A stretch of DNA of 44,188 nucleotides, from assembly GCA_900539145.1 (NCBI GenBank), contig UQAX01000020.1, forward strand, positions 1-44,188. The letters are read 5' to 3'. Source of the stretch: an uncultured Blautia sp. (GTDB taxonomy: Bacteria; Bacillota; Clostridia; Lachnospirales; Lachnospiraceae). The first letter of the stretch is position 1; the number at the start of each line of letters is the position of its first letter. Under the pieces are notes generated by a model. The model saw nothing but the letters and a program-made list of their open reading frames with translations. It ran no database searches and had not been told where the DNA came from. The position numbers and the translations under genes were made by a program. Positions 21,321-29,962 of this stretch are shown here, one piece after another.

Positions 21321-22649
21321 ATGTCAAATTCAATTGCAAAAGATTTTAAATTCTTTTCTCTGCTGCGTTTTGCTTTACCTACTATGGTGATGATGATTTT
21401 TATGTCTCTATATTCCATTGTAGACGGCATTTTTATTTCAAGGTTGTTAGGAACTAACGCCCTGTCTGCCGCCAATATTGTATATCCCGTTATCAGTATT
21501 GTCTTTGCAGTAGGCATCATGCTCTCTACGGGAGGCAGCGCCTTAATTGCAAAAAAATTAGGGGAAGGAAAAGAAAAGGAAGCACGGGAAGACTTTTCTT
21601 TCTTAACTCTTGTAAGCTTTCTTTTTGGTATTGCCATCCTGCTTATTGGTAACATTTTTATCGAGCCCATTGTTCGAGCTTTAGGCTCAACAGATGCTTT
21701 GCTTCCTTATTGTGTGAATTATTTAAGCGTTTCCCTGCTTCTTGCACCGGCTGCCATGCTCCAGATGATGTTTCAGACCTTTTTTGTCACTGCCGGAAAG
21801 CCACTTATCGGGCTGATACTTACCATAAGCGGCGGTGTGGCAAATATGATTTTGGATTATCTCTTTATGGGACCTTTCAATATGGGAATTTCCGGAGCTG
21901 CTCTTGCTACGGGAATTGGAGAACTGATACCTGCTGTAATCGGACTTTTTTACTTCCTTTTTACCCGCCATTCGCTCTATCTTACTAAGCCGGTATTTCG
22001 TTTTCAGGTACTAAAAGAAAGCTGTTTTAATGGTTCTTCTGAGATGGTTACAAACTTGTCTACGGCTGTGGTCACTTATCTTTTTAATATCACTATGCTG
22101 AAATTTCTGGGCGAGCCGGGGGTTGCGGCAATTACCATTGTGCTGTACGGACAGTTCCTGTTTAACGCTCTCTACATGGGATTTTCCATGGGAGTTGCAC
22201 CTGTAATCAGCTATAATCATGGAAGCCAAAATCTGACTCTTTTAAAACGGATATTTAAAATCTGTATTGGTTTTATCAGTATCTCTTCTATTCTTATTAC
22301 AGTTATGGCGCTTGTGTCCTCACCTGTAATTGTAGAAATTTTTACACCGATTGGTAGTGCCACTTATGATATTGCCAAAACAGGATTTTTCCTTTTCTCT
22401 ATCAACTACATATTTGCAGGAATAAATATTTACTCATCCTCTATGTTTACTGCATTTTCAGACGGAAAAGTATCTGCGCTGATTTCTTTTGTTCGAACTT
22501 TTGTTTTAATTGTACTCGATATTCTGCTTCTTCCTTATCTGATTGGGGTAAACGGAGTATGGCTTGCAGTACCGGCAGCAGAATTTATGACTCTGTTTCT
22601 TTCTGTTTATTTCTTTTACAAAAAGAGAAAAGTTTATCATTATATTTAA
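21321..22649 (+). CDS. MATE-family multidrug/cation antiporter
   Basis: This 442-residue integral membrane protein has about twelve hydrophobic segments arranged as two MatE halves. The N-terminal ALPTMVMMIFMSLYSIVDGIFISRLLGTNALSAANI is typical of the DinF/NorM-like group, and AMLQMMFQTFFVTAGKP near 140-156 is a usual MATE motif. It exports drugs or metabolites using Na+ or H+. The start is the ATG at 21321, eight bases after AAGGAG; the longer frame from 21177 overlaps the divergent MerR gene. Regulation by the adjacent MerR protein is likely. Confidence 0.92.
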   Translation: MSNSIAKDFKFFSLLRFALPTMVMMIFMSLYSIVDGIFISRLLGTNALSAANIVYPVISIVFAVGIMLSTGGSALIAKKLGEGKEKEAREDFSFLTLVSFLFGIAILLIGNIFIEPIVRALGSTDALLPYCVNYLSVSLLLAPAAMLQMMFQTFFVTAGKPLIGLILTISGGVANMILDYLFMGPFNMGISGAALATGIGELIPAVIGLFYFLFTRHSLYLTKPVFRFQVLKESCFNGSSEMVTNLSTAVVTYLFNITMLKFLGEPGVAAITIVLYGQFLFNALYMGFSMGVAPVISYNHGSQNLTLLKRIFKICIGFISISSILITVMALVSSPVIVEIFTPIGSATYDIAKTGFFLFSINYIFAGINIYSSSMFTAFSDGKVSALISFVRTFVLIVLDILLLPYLIGVNGVWLAVPAAEFMTLFLSVYFFYKKRKVYHYI

Positions 22650-22664
22650 AAAGGTTGTGCAAAA

Positions 22665-22699
22665 TACCCGCAGGTTTCATTTGCTAAAACTTGCGGGTA
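22665..22699. terminator. Bidirectional terminator between MATE and ABC genes
   Basis: TACCCGCAGG pairs with CTTGCGGGTA (one G-T) over a 15-base loop between two convergent genes; ATCAAAAAATC follows on the plus strand. Confidence 0.7.
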
Positions 22700-22712
22700 A
22701 TCAAAAAATCTT

Positions 22713-23582
22713 CTATTTATTCATCAAATATATATACGCATCTTCCAATGTAACTTCCCCCTGTGTACATTGCACCTCCGGTTTTTCCTCACTGATAACC
22801 CTTATCATATATCCGCCGTTTACATATTGTTTGGTAGATACGCGATAATTTTTTTCGATTTCCCGTGCCTGTATATCGCTTTTTGCAAAACAATTCCACA
22901 CGCATCCATCTGCCATAGAAAGCATCTCTTTCATGTCTCCACTGTAAAGAATATTTCCCTTTTTCATAACTGCAAGCTTACTGCATGTTGCTGCCAAATC
23001 TTCTACTACATGCGTAGAAAATAAAATTGTGCGGTTCTCTGAAAAATCCACCAACAGATTTCGAATACGGATACGTTCTTCCGGGTCAAGCCCTGTGGTA
23101 GGCTCATCTACAATCAAAAAATCAGGTTCATTTAAAAGCGCCTGTACCAGTCCTACTCTCCTTTTCATACCTCCGGATAATTGTCTCATTTTCTTTTTTC
23201 TGTGTTCTGTAAGGCTTGTTTTCTCCAGATAATATTTTATTCTTTTCCTACATTCCTGCTGTGGTATACCGGATAATTCCCCCATATATTCCAGACATTC
23301 CTGTACGCTTAAATTGGGATACAAATCGATTTCCTGCGGCAGATAACCGATTTTCTGCTGTATTTTTTCATAATTCCCTTCACTGTATAAAATACCATCT
23401 AAGGATACCGTTCCACCGGTGGGTTTTAATACTGTGGTAAGCACGCGCATCAACGTAGTTTTTCCTGCTCCGTTCTCCCCTAAAAGTCCGTAAATCCCAT
23501 TGGATATTTCCAAATTTATATGGTTTACTGCCGTTACTTGGTTTTTAAAAGTAACGGTCAAATCAGCAATTTTAATACTCAT
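22713..23582 (-). CDS. ABC transporter ATP-binding protein (BcrA-like)
   Basis: The 289-residue ATPase has Walker A GENGAGKTT near 35-43, the Q-loop GYLPQEIDLYP, signature LSGGMKRRVGL near 138-148, Walker B FLIVDEPTTGLDP and the switch His in FSTHVVEDL. The C-terminal extension is typical of ABC-2 exporters. It energises the two membrane proteins encoded just upstream. With the preceding two-component system this resembles exporters that give resistance to peptide antibiotics such as bacitracin, but the substrate is inferred only from layout. Confidence 0.92.
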   Translation of the reverse strand: MSIKIADLTVTFKNQVTAVNHINLEISNGIYGLLGENGAGKTTLMRVLTTVLKPTGGTVSLDGILYSEGNYEKIQQKIGYLPQEIDLYPNLSVQECLEYMGELSGIPQQECRKRIKYYLEKTSLTEHRKKKMRQLSGGMKRRVGLVQALLNEPDFLIVDEPTTGLDPEERIRIRNLLVDFSENRTILFSTHVVEDLAATCSKLAVMKKGNILYSGDMKEMLSMADGCVWNCFAKSDIQAREIEKNYRVSTKQYVNGGYMIRVISEEKPEVQCTQGEVTLEDAYIYLMNK

Positions 23583-23586
23583 ATTC

Positions 23587-24246
23587 CTATCCCCTTTTCT
23601 CTAAAATTTTCTTTTGCAAAAGTAATAAAAGCATTGCACATACAGCTGTTATTATTTTTCCTGCTGCCCATTTCCACTCTGTCAGCTCTGAAAATTCACA
23701 AAATTCATAAGAAAACAGGTTCCATACTCCCAGCAATTTTTCTCCTGCTTTTGACACCAAAAACAGCCATCCAAGAAACAAAATTCCCATTCCGCTCCAC
23801 ACACTTTGCAAAAGATTACACACGGTTACAGATAACACACTCCAAAAAAATATGGTAATAAAAACAACTCCGCAGTATAGCAAAAACAGAAAAATTCCTG
23901 ACCTTTTTTCATCCAAAACCGCCGGTTTTTGCCAATAAAACATGCCATAAGCCAAAATTGAAATCCCTGTCAGATACCCTATCTGCACTGTAATTCTCCT
24001 GAGAACCGCACAATACTGGTTCTTTATAGGATAAAGACGAAACACCTCTCTGCGCCTGCTCTGCCTCTCTATGAGATAGGTATCTGCACAAAATACAAGT
24101 GCTAAAACTGCCATCTTCCCATCTATTGCCGGCCCAATTTCATTGACGTAAACAGCAGAATGAACACAGCTTAAAATCACAATAAATGCCAAAGAATATC
24201 CTATTTTATACACGGGAAGACTGATTTTTAAATCTTGTTTCATCAT
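23587..24246 (-). CDS. ABC-2-type membrane subunit
   Basis: A 219-residue protein with six predicted hydrophobic segments (for example GYSLAFIVILSCVHSAVYV and GIFLFLLYCGVVFITIFFW) and little recognisable sequence signature. I chose the ATG at 24246 behind GAGGAGG; it overlaps the previous stop codon (ATGA). It lies four bases before the ATPase gene, so the three genes form one transporter. The family is assigned by position and topology. Confidence 0.75.
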   Translation of the reverse strand: MMKQDLKISLPVYKIGYSLAFIVILSCVHSAVYVNEIGPAIDGKMAVLALVFCADTYLIERQSRRREVFRLYPIKNQYCAVLRRITVQIGYLTGISILAYGMFYWQKPAVLDEKRSGIFLFLLYCGVVFITIFFWSVLSVTVCNLLQSVWSGMGILFLGWLFLVSKAGEKLLGVWNLFSYEFCEFSELTEWKWAAGKIITAVCAMLLLLLQKKILEKRG

Positions 24247-25307
24247 ATTCGCCTCCTCTTCCATAAATATACCGTAATACAAAATAAGAATACGGACGCT
24301 ATCAGCAAAAATGTCTGATTTAGCAATACCAGCGGAGGCGGTGTAGTATCAAAAAAGTTTCCCGGAAAACGTACCATAATTGCCAATGGTCTACCTATAT
24401 AACTGCCATTTTCTCCTATTCTTAACATATTAGAATAAAGCATATAAAGTATCAGCATAGGAACTGCCGGTAATGGATTTCGGAACAGCAAGGACACAAG
24501 CCCGTAAACACTGCAAATCATAACCATATTGGGTAAAATATAAAACACTGTGGCTTTTAAAAAGTCTAAAAGATTAACGGAAAATCCTGCTTTATAAACA
24601 GCAATTTTGCACAAAACAAAAAATCCTACATTCAATAAAATCAGCACAAAAAGCATCAATAAAAATCCACTGACCGTCTTTCCAAAAATGTATTTCCAGC
24701 CCTTTATCGGCTTGGTATGCAGAAGCTCATAAGTGTTTTTTCTCATATCCTGCATGAATAAAAATGCCAGAAAAATCGTTGCAAAAAATCCCATATAAAG
24801 TCCTGTGTAATCTGCAAATTTTCTGGAAAAATAGTAAGAAAAATCATGTTCTTTCAAGCTTTCTCCAATGTATTTATTGATTTCTTTTCTGCTGCCTGCA
24901 TGGTATTGAAAATCCTCATAAACGTATTCCGCTCCGTAATACTTGTAGTTATCCTCCAAGTATTGGCATGCCTCATCAATTTCCATGCTTTTCATTTCCT
25001 GTATAACCAAAGCCGCCTCATCTTCTGACATTTCAAAATCTATCATAAGAGAATTAAAAATAGACTTTTCCCAGAGTTCCCGCTGTTTTTCGGGTGTTGA
25101 CGGGACGTACCCATCCATGATATCTCCATTCCACGGCTTTCCTTCTTCTGTGGGAAGTTTCTCATTTTTTTCCACATAATGAATGGTTAAATAGGGAGCT
25201 AACAACTGATAAACTCCTATAAAAACCACAAGAATTCCCACCCAAAATACCGGATTTTTCAAATAACTTTTTATTTGCCTTTTGATAATTGCTTTCATGG
25301 TTTTCAC
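24243..25307 (-). CDS. ABC-2-type permease
   Basis: A 354-residue membrane protein. After one N-terminal membrane segment (VFWVGILVVFIGVYQLLAPYL) comes a large extracytoplasmic domain of about 110 residues. Five further segments follow, including TGLYMGFFATIFLAFLF and ending at LIASVFLFCITVYLW. MRKNTYELLHTKPIKGWKYIFGK is the cytoplasmic coupling region typical of ABC-2 permeases. It is the first of three transporter genes and lies 58 bases after the histidine kinase gene in the same direction. Confidence 0.82.
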   Translation of the reverse strand: MKTMKAIIKRQIKSYLKNPVFWVGILVVFIGVYQLLAPYLTIHYVEKNEKLPTEEGKPWNGDIMDGYVPSTPEKQRELWEKSIFNSLMIDFEMSEDEAALVIQEMKSMEIDEACQYLEDNYKYYGAEYVYEDFQYHAGSRKEINKYIGESLKEHDFSYYFSRKFADYTGLYMGFFATIFLAFLFMQDMRKNTYELLHTKPIKGWKYIFGKTVSGFLLMLFVLILLNVGFFVLCKIAVYKAGFSVNLLDFLKATVFYILPNMVMICSVYGLVSLLFRNPLPAVPMLILYMLYSNMLRIGENGSYIGRPLAIMVRFPGNFFDTTPPPLVLLNQTFLLIASVFLFCITVYLWKRRRI

Positions 25308-25365
25308 CTCATTTCTTTTTCTTTAAAGAAATCATAAACCAGAAAACACAACAAAATAACAATGG

Positions 25366-26538
25366 TTATCTTTCTTTAAAAACTGCCTTTACCTTTGCAC
25401 CTTCCCTTTTATTCTGCTCTATATACAATCCCCCTCCATGTCGCTCACAAAAAACTCTGCTGATATACATTCCCATGCCAAAATGTTTCAAATCGTCCTT
25501 GGGATTAGAGTGATAGAATGCCTGTGTCACTTTATTGGCATCTTCCTGAAATCCGATTCCGTCGTCTTCCACCGTAATCACAAGCTTTGAAGGCTCTGCT
25601 GAAATAATCACTTCTACTTTTGTTTTCGCATACCGAAAGGCATTGGATAATAAGTTTTGAATAACTTCTCTTACCATTTCCTCATCTACAAAAGCTGTTT
25701 TTATTTCTCCTTTTATCATAATTTTGCACTGCTTTTCTGTTTCTTTTTCAAGAATTTTTATTTCCTTTTCCAGATTTTTCCCTAAGCTTTCAAGCTCTAC
25801 TTTCTGATATATCGGCTCTCGTTCCTCCAATCTTGTCATTTTTCGCATAGTCTCAATAAATCGGTTCAATCGCTCTATCTGCTTCATTCCTTCGAGAAGG
25901 ATTTCCTCTGTTTCTTCTTTTTCCATTTCTCCCGTGGGCAAAAATTCCAGCAGCATTTCCTGATACCCCTTTAAGACAGCCAAAGGAGAACGTATGTCAT
26001 GAGCAATGGCAGCTCTTAACGCCTTTTCGTCTTCAATCATCCGCCAAAGAACTTTATTGTTCTCCTCCAACTGACTTCGCATTTTCTCGAACTCCTGACA
26101 CAGCATCCCCATTTCGTCCTGATTTTCGTATGTAATATGAAATTCCAATTCATCTTTTGCAATCAGCTTGGAGGCTTCCTTTAATTCTTCGATAGGCTTT
26201 TTCAACTTGTTTTTATAAAATATTCCTACTGCCACAATGCTTCCTGCAATACTCCAAAGCAAAATACCGTATGTTTGTAAAAAATCGCAAGTTTCTGATA
26301 TGTGCCAGTCCATTTCACTCATTTCTTCTCTGCTTGGTCTTGCTATCAAGGTTTCATAACTTTCATTTCGCAAACCTTTAAAATATTCTTCTTGGTCTGT
26401 ATATTTCCACCAGATGTTATTTTGTATCTCTGCCGTTATATTCACTGTAAATACAGATAAAAAAAATGTCACGATAAAGCTCACTGTCACATAAAAAACA
26501 ATCGCTTTTTTCAGAGAAAGATTTCTTATTTTTTCCAT
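25366..26538 (-). CDS. Sensor histidine kinase (HAMP-HisKA-HATPase)
   Basis: This 390-residue kinase has two membrane segments (about 11-32 and 90-108) flanking a small extracytoplasmic loop of about 55 residues, a HAMP domain (about 108-165), and phosphoacceptor His180 in AAIAHDIRSPL. The ATPase boxes are NLLSNAFRYA (N box), VEDDGIGF (G1) and HFGMGMYISRVFCERHGG (G2). The start overlaps the response regulator gene by 13 bases. The short sensor loop fits kinases that sense through a partner ABC transporter, such as the one downstream. Confidence 0.92.
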   Translation of the reverse strand: MEKIRNLSLKKAIVFYVTVSFIVTFFLSVFTVNITAEIQNNIWWKYTDQEEYFKGLRNESYETLIARPSREEMSEMDWHISETCDFLQTYGILLWSIAGSIVAVGIFYKNKLKKPIEELKEASKLIAKDELEFHITYENQDEMGMLCQEFEKMRSQLEENNKVLWRMIEDEKALRAAIAHDIRSPLAVLKGYQEMLLEFLPTGEMEKEETEEILLEGMKQIERLNRFIETMRKMTRLEEREPIYQKVELESLGKNLEKEIKILEKETEKQCKIMIKGEIKTAFVDEEMVREVIQNLLSNAFRYAKTKVEVIISAEPSKLVITVEDDGIGFQEDANKVTQAFYHSNPKDDLKHFGMGMYISRVFCERHGGGLYIEQNKREGAKVKAVFKER

Positions 26539-27200
26539 TTATATCCCATTCCCCACACTGTTTCTATATACTCTGTATCACTGTAATTTCCTATCTTTTT
26601 TCGTATTCTCCGTATCAGCTCCGTAATCACTCTGCTGTCCCCTTCCGCATCATATCCACAGGTTATTTCGTAAATACGCTCTTTATCAAAAACCTGTCCC
26701 GGATGTGTAGACAACAGTTCTATAATCTCATATTCCAACTTCGTAAATTCTATTATTTCTTCATTTATCTGTACATTTTTCTGACCGTAATCAATACATA
26801 ATTCCCCATGAAAACGGAACTCTGTGTTTTGTGAATGCCGTTGTTCTCTTTTTAAATGTGCTGTAATTCTGGCATCCAATTCTTTCAGGCTAAAAGGCTT
26901 TAAAATATAATCGTCTCCTCCTGACAGCAATCCGTTTACCCTGTCTTCTTCCTCTACTCTGGCAGTCAAAAATAAAATCGGACAGGAAATTTTATCCCGA
27001 ATTTTTCTGCAAACCTCCAGACCATCCATCCGGGGCATATTAATATCCAGTAAAATAATATCTGGAGCTGTCTGTAATTTTTCTATGGCTTCCTTCCCGT
27101 TTTGTGCTGTAATTACTCTATATTTTTTTCTTTCAAAATATTTTGAAAGCATCTTTATAAGCTTTGTATCGTCATCTACAAGAAGTATTTTATATCCCAT
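26526..27200 (-). CDS. OmpR-family response regulator
   Basis: The 224-residue regulator has a receiver domain with the acidic pair DDD near 9-11, phosphoacceptor Asp52 (LLDINMPRMDG), Thr near 79 and Lys in ILKPFS. The winged-helix DNA-binding domain (about 125-224) ends with TVWGMGYKWKK. It is the first gene of a five-gene set with the kinase and the ABC exporter, the usual arrangement of peptide-antibiotic response systems. The start at 27200 follows a GTGATGATG stretch near GAGG. Confidence 0.93.
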   Translation of the reverse strand: MGYKILLVDDDTKLIKMLSKYFERKKYRVITAQNGKEAIEKLQTAPDIILLDINMPRMDGLEVCRKIRDKISCPILFLTARVEEEDRVNGLLSGGDDYILKPFSLKELDARITAHLKREQRHSQNTEFRFHGELCIDYGQKNVQINEEIIEFTKLEYEIIELLSTHPGQVFDKERIYEITCGYDAEGDSRVITELIRRIRKKIGNYSDTEYIETVWGMGYKWKK

Positions 27201-27303
27201 TGTTCATCATCACCTCATAACTATAATATATCGCAAAGAACAACAAAAGGACAATAAAAACTCCGAACACTTTCCAATAATGTACTCATGTCCGGAGTAT
27301 CTT

Positions 27304-27645
27304 TCAATACACTGCCCATTCATCTCCGTATTGGCATCTTCTTCCTGCTGCCCGAAACTGTCCATACTGTTCCAGATTATAATTGGCAGGCCGATAGGAA
27401 GGATTTAAAGCCAATGCTGCCCGAAAGTGCCGCATCGCTGCTGTGTGCTGCCCTGTTTTTTCCAACAAAACACCATATAAATTGTGTGGCTGGGCTGCAT
27501 CGGGATATTGTCCCATAGCGTTCATAACTATTTTTTCACCTGTTATATAGTCATGTTTTTTGCAGCACCTTTTCACTTTTATACACAGTTCCCTTAAATT
27601 TTTTTCTGTCTCGTCTTCCTCTATTCTATTAATTTCTTCTCTCAT
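27304..27645 (-). CDS. Small tetratricopeptide-repeat protein
   Basis: A 113-residue soluble protein. Residues about 34-100 form two TPR units (AQPHNLYGVLLEKTGQHTAAMRHFRAALALNPSYRPANYNLEQYG); the N-terminus is a charged helix with a CCKK stretch. The start is the ATG at 27645 behind AAGGGAT. TPR units mediate protein contacts; no partner is evident. It stands alone between two regulatory operons transcribed the same way. Confidence 0.75.
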   Translation of the reverse strand: MREEINRIEEDETEKNLRELCIKVKRCCKKHDYITGEKIVMNAMGQYPDAAQPHNLYGVLLEKTGQHTAAMRHFRAALALNPSYRPANYNLEQYGQFRAAGRRCQYGDEWAVY

Positions 27646-27776
27646 TTTCTATCCCTTCTTTAATAAAACATCCTGTTTTGTAACTATATTCTTCTTATTT
27701 ACAGGTCTTATTCTAGCAATAATTTTATTAAATAGGGTTTAAACTACTGCTTATAGAAATTAACATCACATTAAAA

Positions 27777-28496
27777 TTAAGAAATATCTTCTGCACTGAC
27801 CATACGATACCCTACGCCGATATGTGTTTGGATATATGCGGAATGTTCTTTGTCTTTTTCCAGTTTTTTGCGCAAAGAAGCCATATACACACGCAGAGAA
27901 GAAATATCGCTGGTAATGCCGTTTTGCCATACTTTTTCCAGAATAAAACGGTAAGTCAGCACCTTTCCGATATTCTGTGCCAATAGACAAAGCAGACTGT
28001 ATTCCAAAGGCATTAAATGTACTTCCTCTCCTGAAACCTTTACAACTCCTGCGCTGTAATCAATTTCCAGATTGCCGTTTTTAAACACGCTTTCATTGGT
28101 ATTATCTGCGTGCATAATATACTGTATACGGCGAGTAGTCGCTCTTAATCTGGCAGAAAGCTCTGTAACGCTAAAAGGTTTGGTAAGATAATCATCTGCC
28201 CCTACATCTAAAGCAGCTACCTTGTCTTTTTCATCACTTCTGGCGCTGATTACAATAATAGGCGCTACCGACCATGTTCTGATTTTCCTGATTACTTCTA
28301 TTCCGTCAATATCCGGCAGCCCCAAATCCATAAGAATAATATCGGGATTGTTTGCTGCTGCCAGCATAATCGCCTGATTTCCGTTTTCCGCAGTATCAAA
28401 TTTATACTTTTCCATCTCCAAAGTCGTAGTAATCAGATTTCGAATTGGCACATCGTCCTCCACCACTAAAACAGATGGTTTATTTCCTTTCATCAT
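27777..28496 (-). CDS. kdpE: Response regulator KdpE
   Basis: This is a 239-residue OmpR-family regulator: receiver with EDD near 13-15, phosphoacceptor Asp57 (ILMDLGLPDIDG), LTKPFS, and a winged-helix domain ending TYIQTHIGVGYRM-like. KdpE-type features are the LLCLLAQNIGKVLTYRFILEKVWQNG region and its place after the KdpD kinase. It overlaps the kinase gene by four bases. It should activate the kdp structural operon under low potassium, and a matching direct repeat is found at the promoter near 36.8 kb. It is last in its operon. Confidence 0.92.
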   Translation of the reverse strand: MMKGNKPSVLVVEDDVPIRNLITTTLEMEKYKFDTAENGNQAIMLAAANNPDIILMDLGLPDIDGIEVIRKIRTWSVAPIIVISARSDEKDKVAALDVGADDYLTKPFSVTELSARLRATTRRIQYIMHADNTNESVFKNGNLEIDYSAGVVKVSGEEVHLMPLEYSLLCLLAQNIGKVLTYRFILEKVWQNGITSDISSLRVYMASLRKKLEKDKEHSAYIQTHIGVGYRMVSAEDIS

Positions 28497-29962
28497 AGTA
28501 AAATCTCCTCCTTTGGAAGGGCAAATTTAAAAACAGTGCCCTTCGGTGTATTATCACAAACTTCTAATCTGCTTCCATGGGCTTTTACAATAGCCTGACA
28601 CAGGGGAAGTCCAAGTCCCATTCCCCTTCTTGCATCTCCAATTCCTCTGTTCACCGTATAGTACATATCAAATACTTTTTCTTTTTGTTCCGAGGTAAGC
28701 CCTGTTCCGTTATCACGGACTGACAGGATAACTTTGTCCCCTAAAGCCTCTGCTTTTATCACAATTTCCGCATTCTTGGGCGTATATTTTACTGCATTAT
28801 CCACCAGATTGATAAGCACCTGAAGCATCAATTTTAAATCCATTTTCGCCATGAGAATTTCGTCACATTCTACTCTCACGCTCTGGTCTTTCCCCCTGAA
28901 ATTCACATGCTTTAACGCTTCCTCGATGACCTCCTCCACAATTTCCCCCTGCATATCCAATTTCATATCTCCGTTTTCAATTCTGGTTATGGAAAGAAGG
29001 TTTTCCACCAGATTAATCAGCCATTTGGAGTCATCATAAATGTCCCGATAAATTTCTCTGCGTCTTCCTGCCGGAAGCTTTTCCTCATTCGCCAAAAGGT
29101 TTTCTGCATTGCCTGAAATGCTGGTAAGAGGACTTCTTAAATCATGGGAAATGGACCTTAAAAGGTTGGCTCGAAGCTGTTCCTTTTCCAGACGCATTTC
29201 CGCTTCTCTCTGTTTATTCAGCAATTCTTCTTTTTCTAAGGCAAAGACACATTCATGAATAATCGTTCCTACAATTCCTCTTTCAAACGTTCCGATAGCT
29301 TCTTTTTTCGTATCTACTACAATCACGGCAAAGGTCTTCTGTTTTCCCTTCACTGCCAGAAACATGTACGGAGACTCTCTTAAAACATCCGTAGAAAATC
29401 CGGCATCTTCTCCATGCTGATAACACCAAAGAGCCGTTGCCCTATCCTCTTTTAACAGTTCTTTCGGCATTTTCCAGTTTTCCGGTTTTCCCATAAGACA
29501 GTATATTTTTTTTTCCAGAAGCTTTCCCAGCTGTTTTACTGTTTTTTGTAAGATTTCCTGGGAAGTGGACGCCTCCTGTAAACTGCGGCTTGCCTGAAGC
29601 AGAAGCTCCGAACGATAAGATTTTCTCGCATTTTCCGCCGCATAATTCTTCACTCGTTTCGTTAAGACAGAGCAGGTAATCGAGGTTGCAAACATAACCA
29701 CAAAGGTAATTAAATAATCCGGATTATATACTGAAAAAGTAAAAATAGGCTCTGCAAAAAAGAAATTGAAGATCAATACACCTAAAATACTGGAGATTAT
29801 TCCCCACACATATCCCCCTGTTAAAAGGGCTACCATCAGCACACCCAGTATATAAATCATAATCAGATTGGCATCGCTAAAGCCAAGCGCCGAAAACACA
29901 AATGCCACTGCCGTAGACAGAGCAAGACTGACGATGCACCATAATATATCCCTCTTTTTCAT
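28493..29962 (-). CDS. kdpD: KdpD-like histidine kinase, C-terminal half protein
   Basis: A 489-residue kinase beginning with four membrane segments of the DUF4118 type (about 8-100), then a GAF-like domain (about 120-245), the phosphoacceptor His273 (SISHDLRSPLTS) and a complete ATPase domain (LVDNAVKYTP, VRDNGTGL, GMGLGLPLCQAIVKAHG). It corresponds to the catalytic half of classical KdpD but has its own membrane domain and lacks the N-terminal sensor and Usp domains, which are in the preceding gene. Four-base overlaps link it to both neighbours, so the two proteins are made together. Confidence 0.9.
   Translation of the reverse strand: MKKRDILWCIVSLALSTAVAFVFSALGFSDANLIMIYILGVLMVALLTGGYVWGIISSILGVLIFNFFFAEPIFTFSVYNPDYLITFVVMFATSITCSVLTKRVKNYAAENARKSYRSELLLQASRSLQEASTSQEILQKTVKQLGKLLEKKIYCLMGKPENWKMPKELLKEDRATALWCYQHGEDAGFSTDVLRESPYMFLAVKGKQKTFAVIVVDTKKEAIGTFERGIVGTIIHECVFALEKEELLNKQREAEMRLEKEQLRANLLRSISHDLRSPLTSISGNAENLLANEEKLPAGRRREIYRDIYDDSKWLINLVENLLSITRIENGDMKLDMQGEIVEEVIEEALKHVNFRGKDQSVRVECDEILMAKMDLKLMLQVLINLVDNAVKYTPKNAEIVIKAEALGDKVILSVRDNGTGLTSEQKEKVFDMYYTVNRGIGDARRGMGLGLPLCQAIVKAHGSRLEVCDNTPKGTVFKFALPKEEILL

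Noticed and set aside
23909..24091. Small minus-strand frames inside the second ABC membrane gene
   Set aside because: Out-of-frame shadows within a gene with good coupling and topology.
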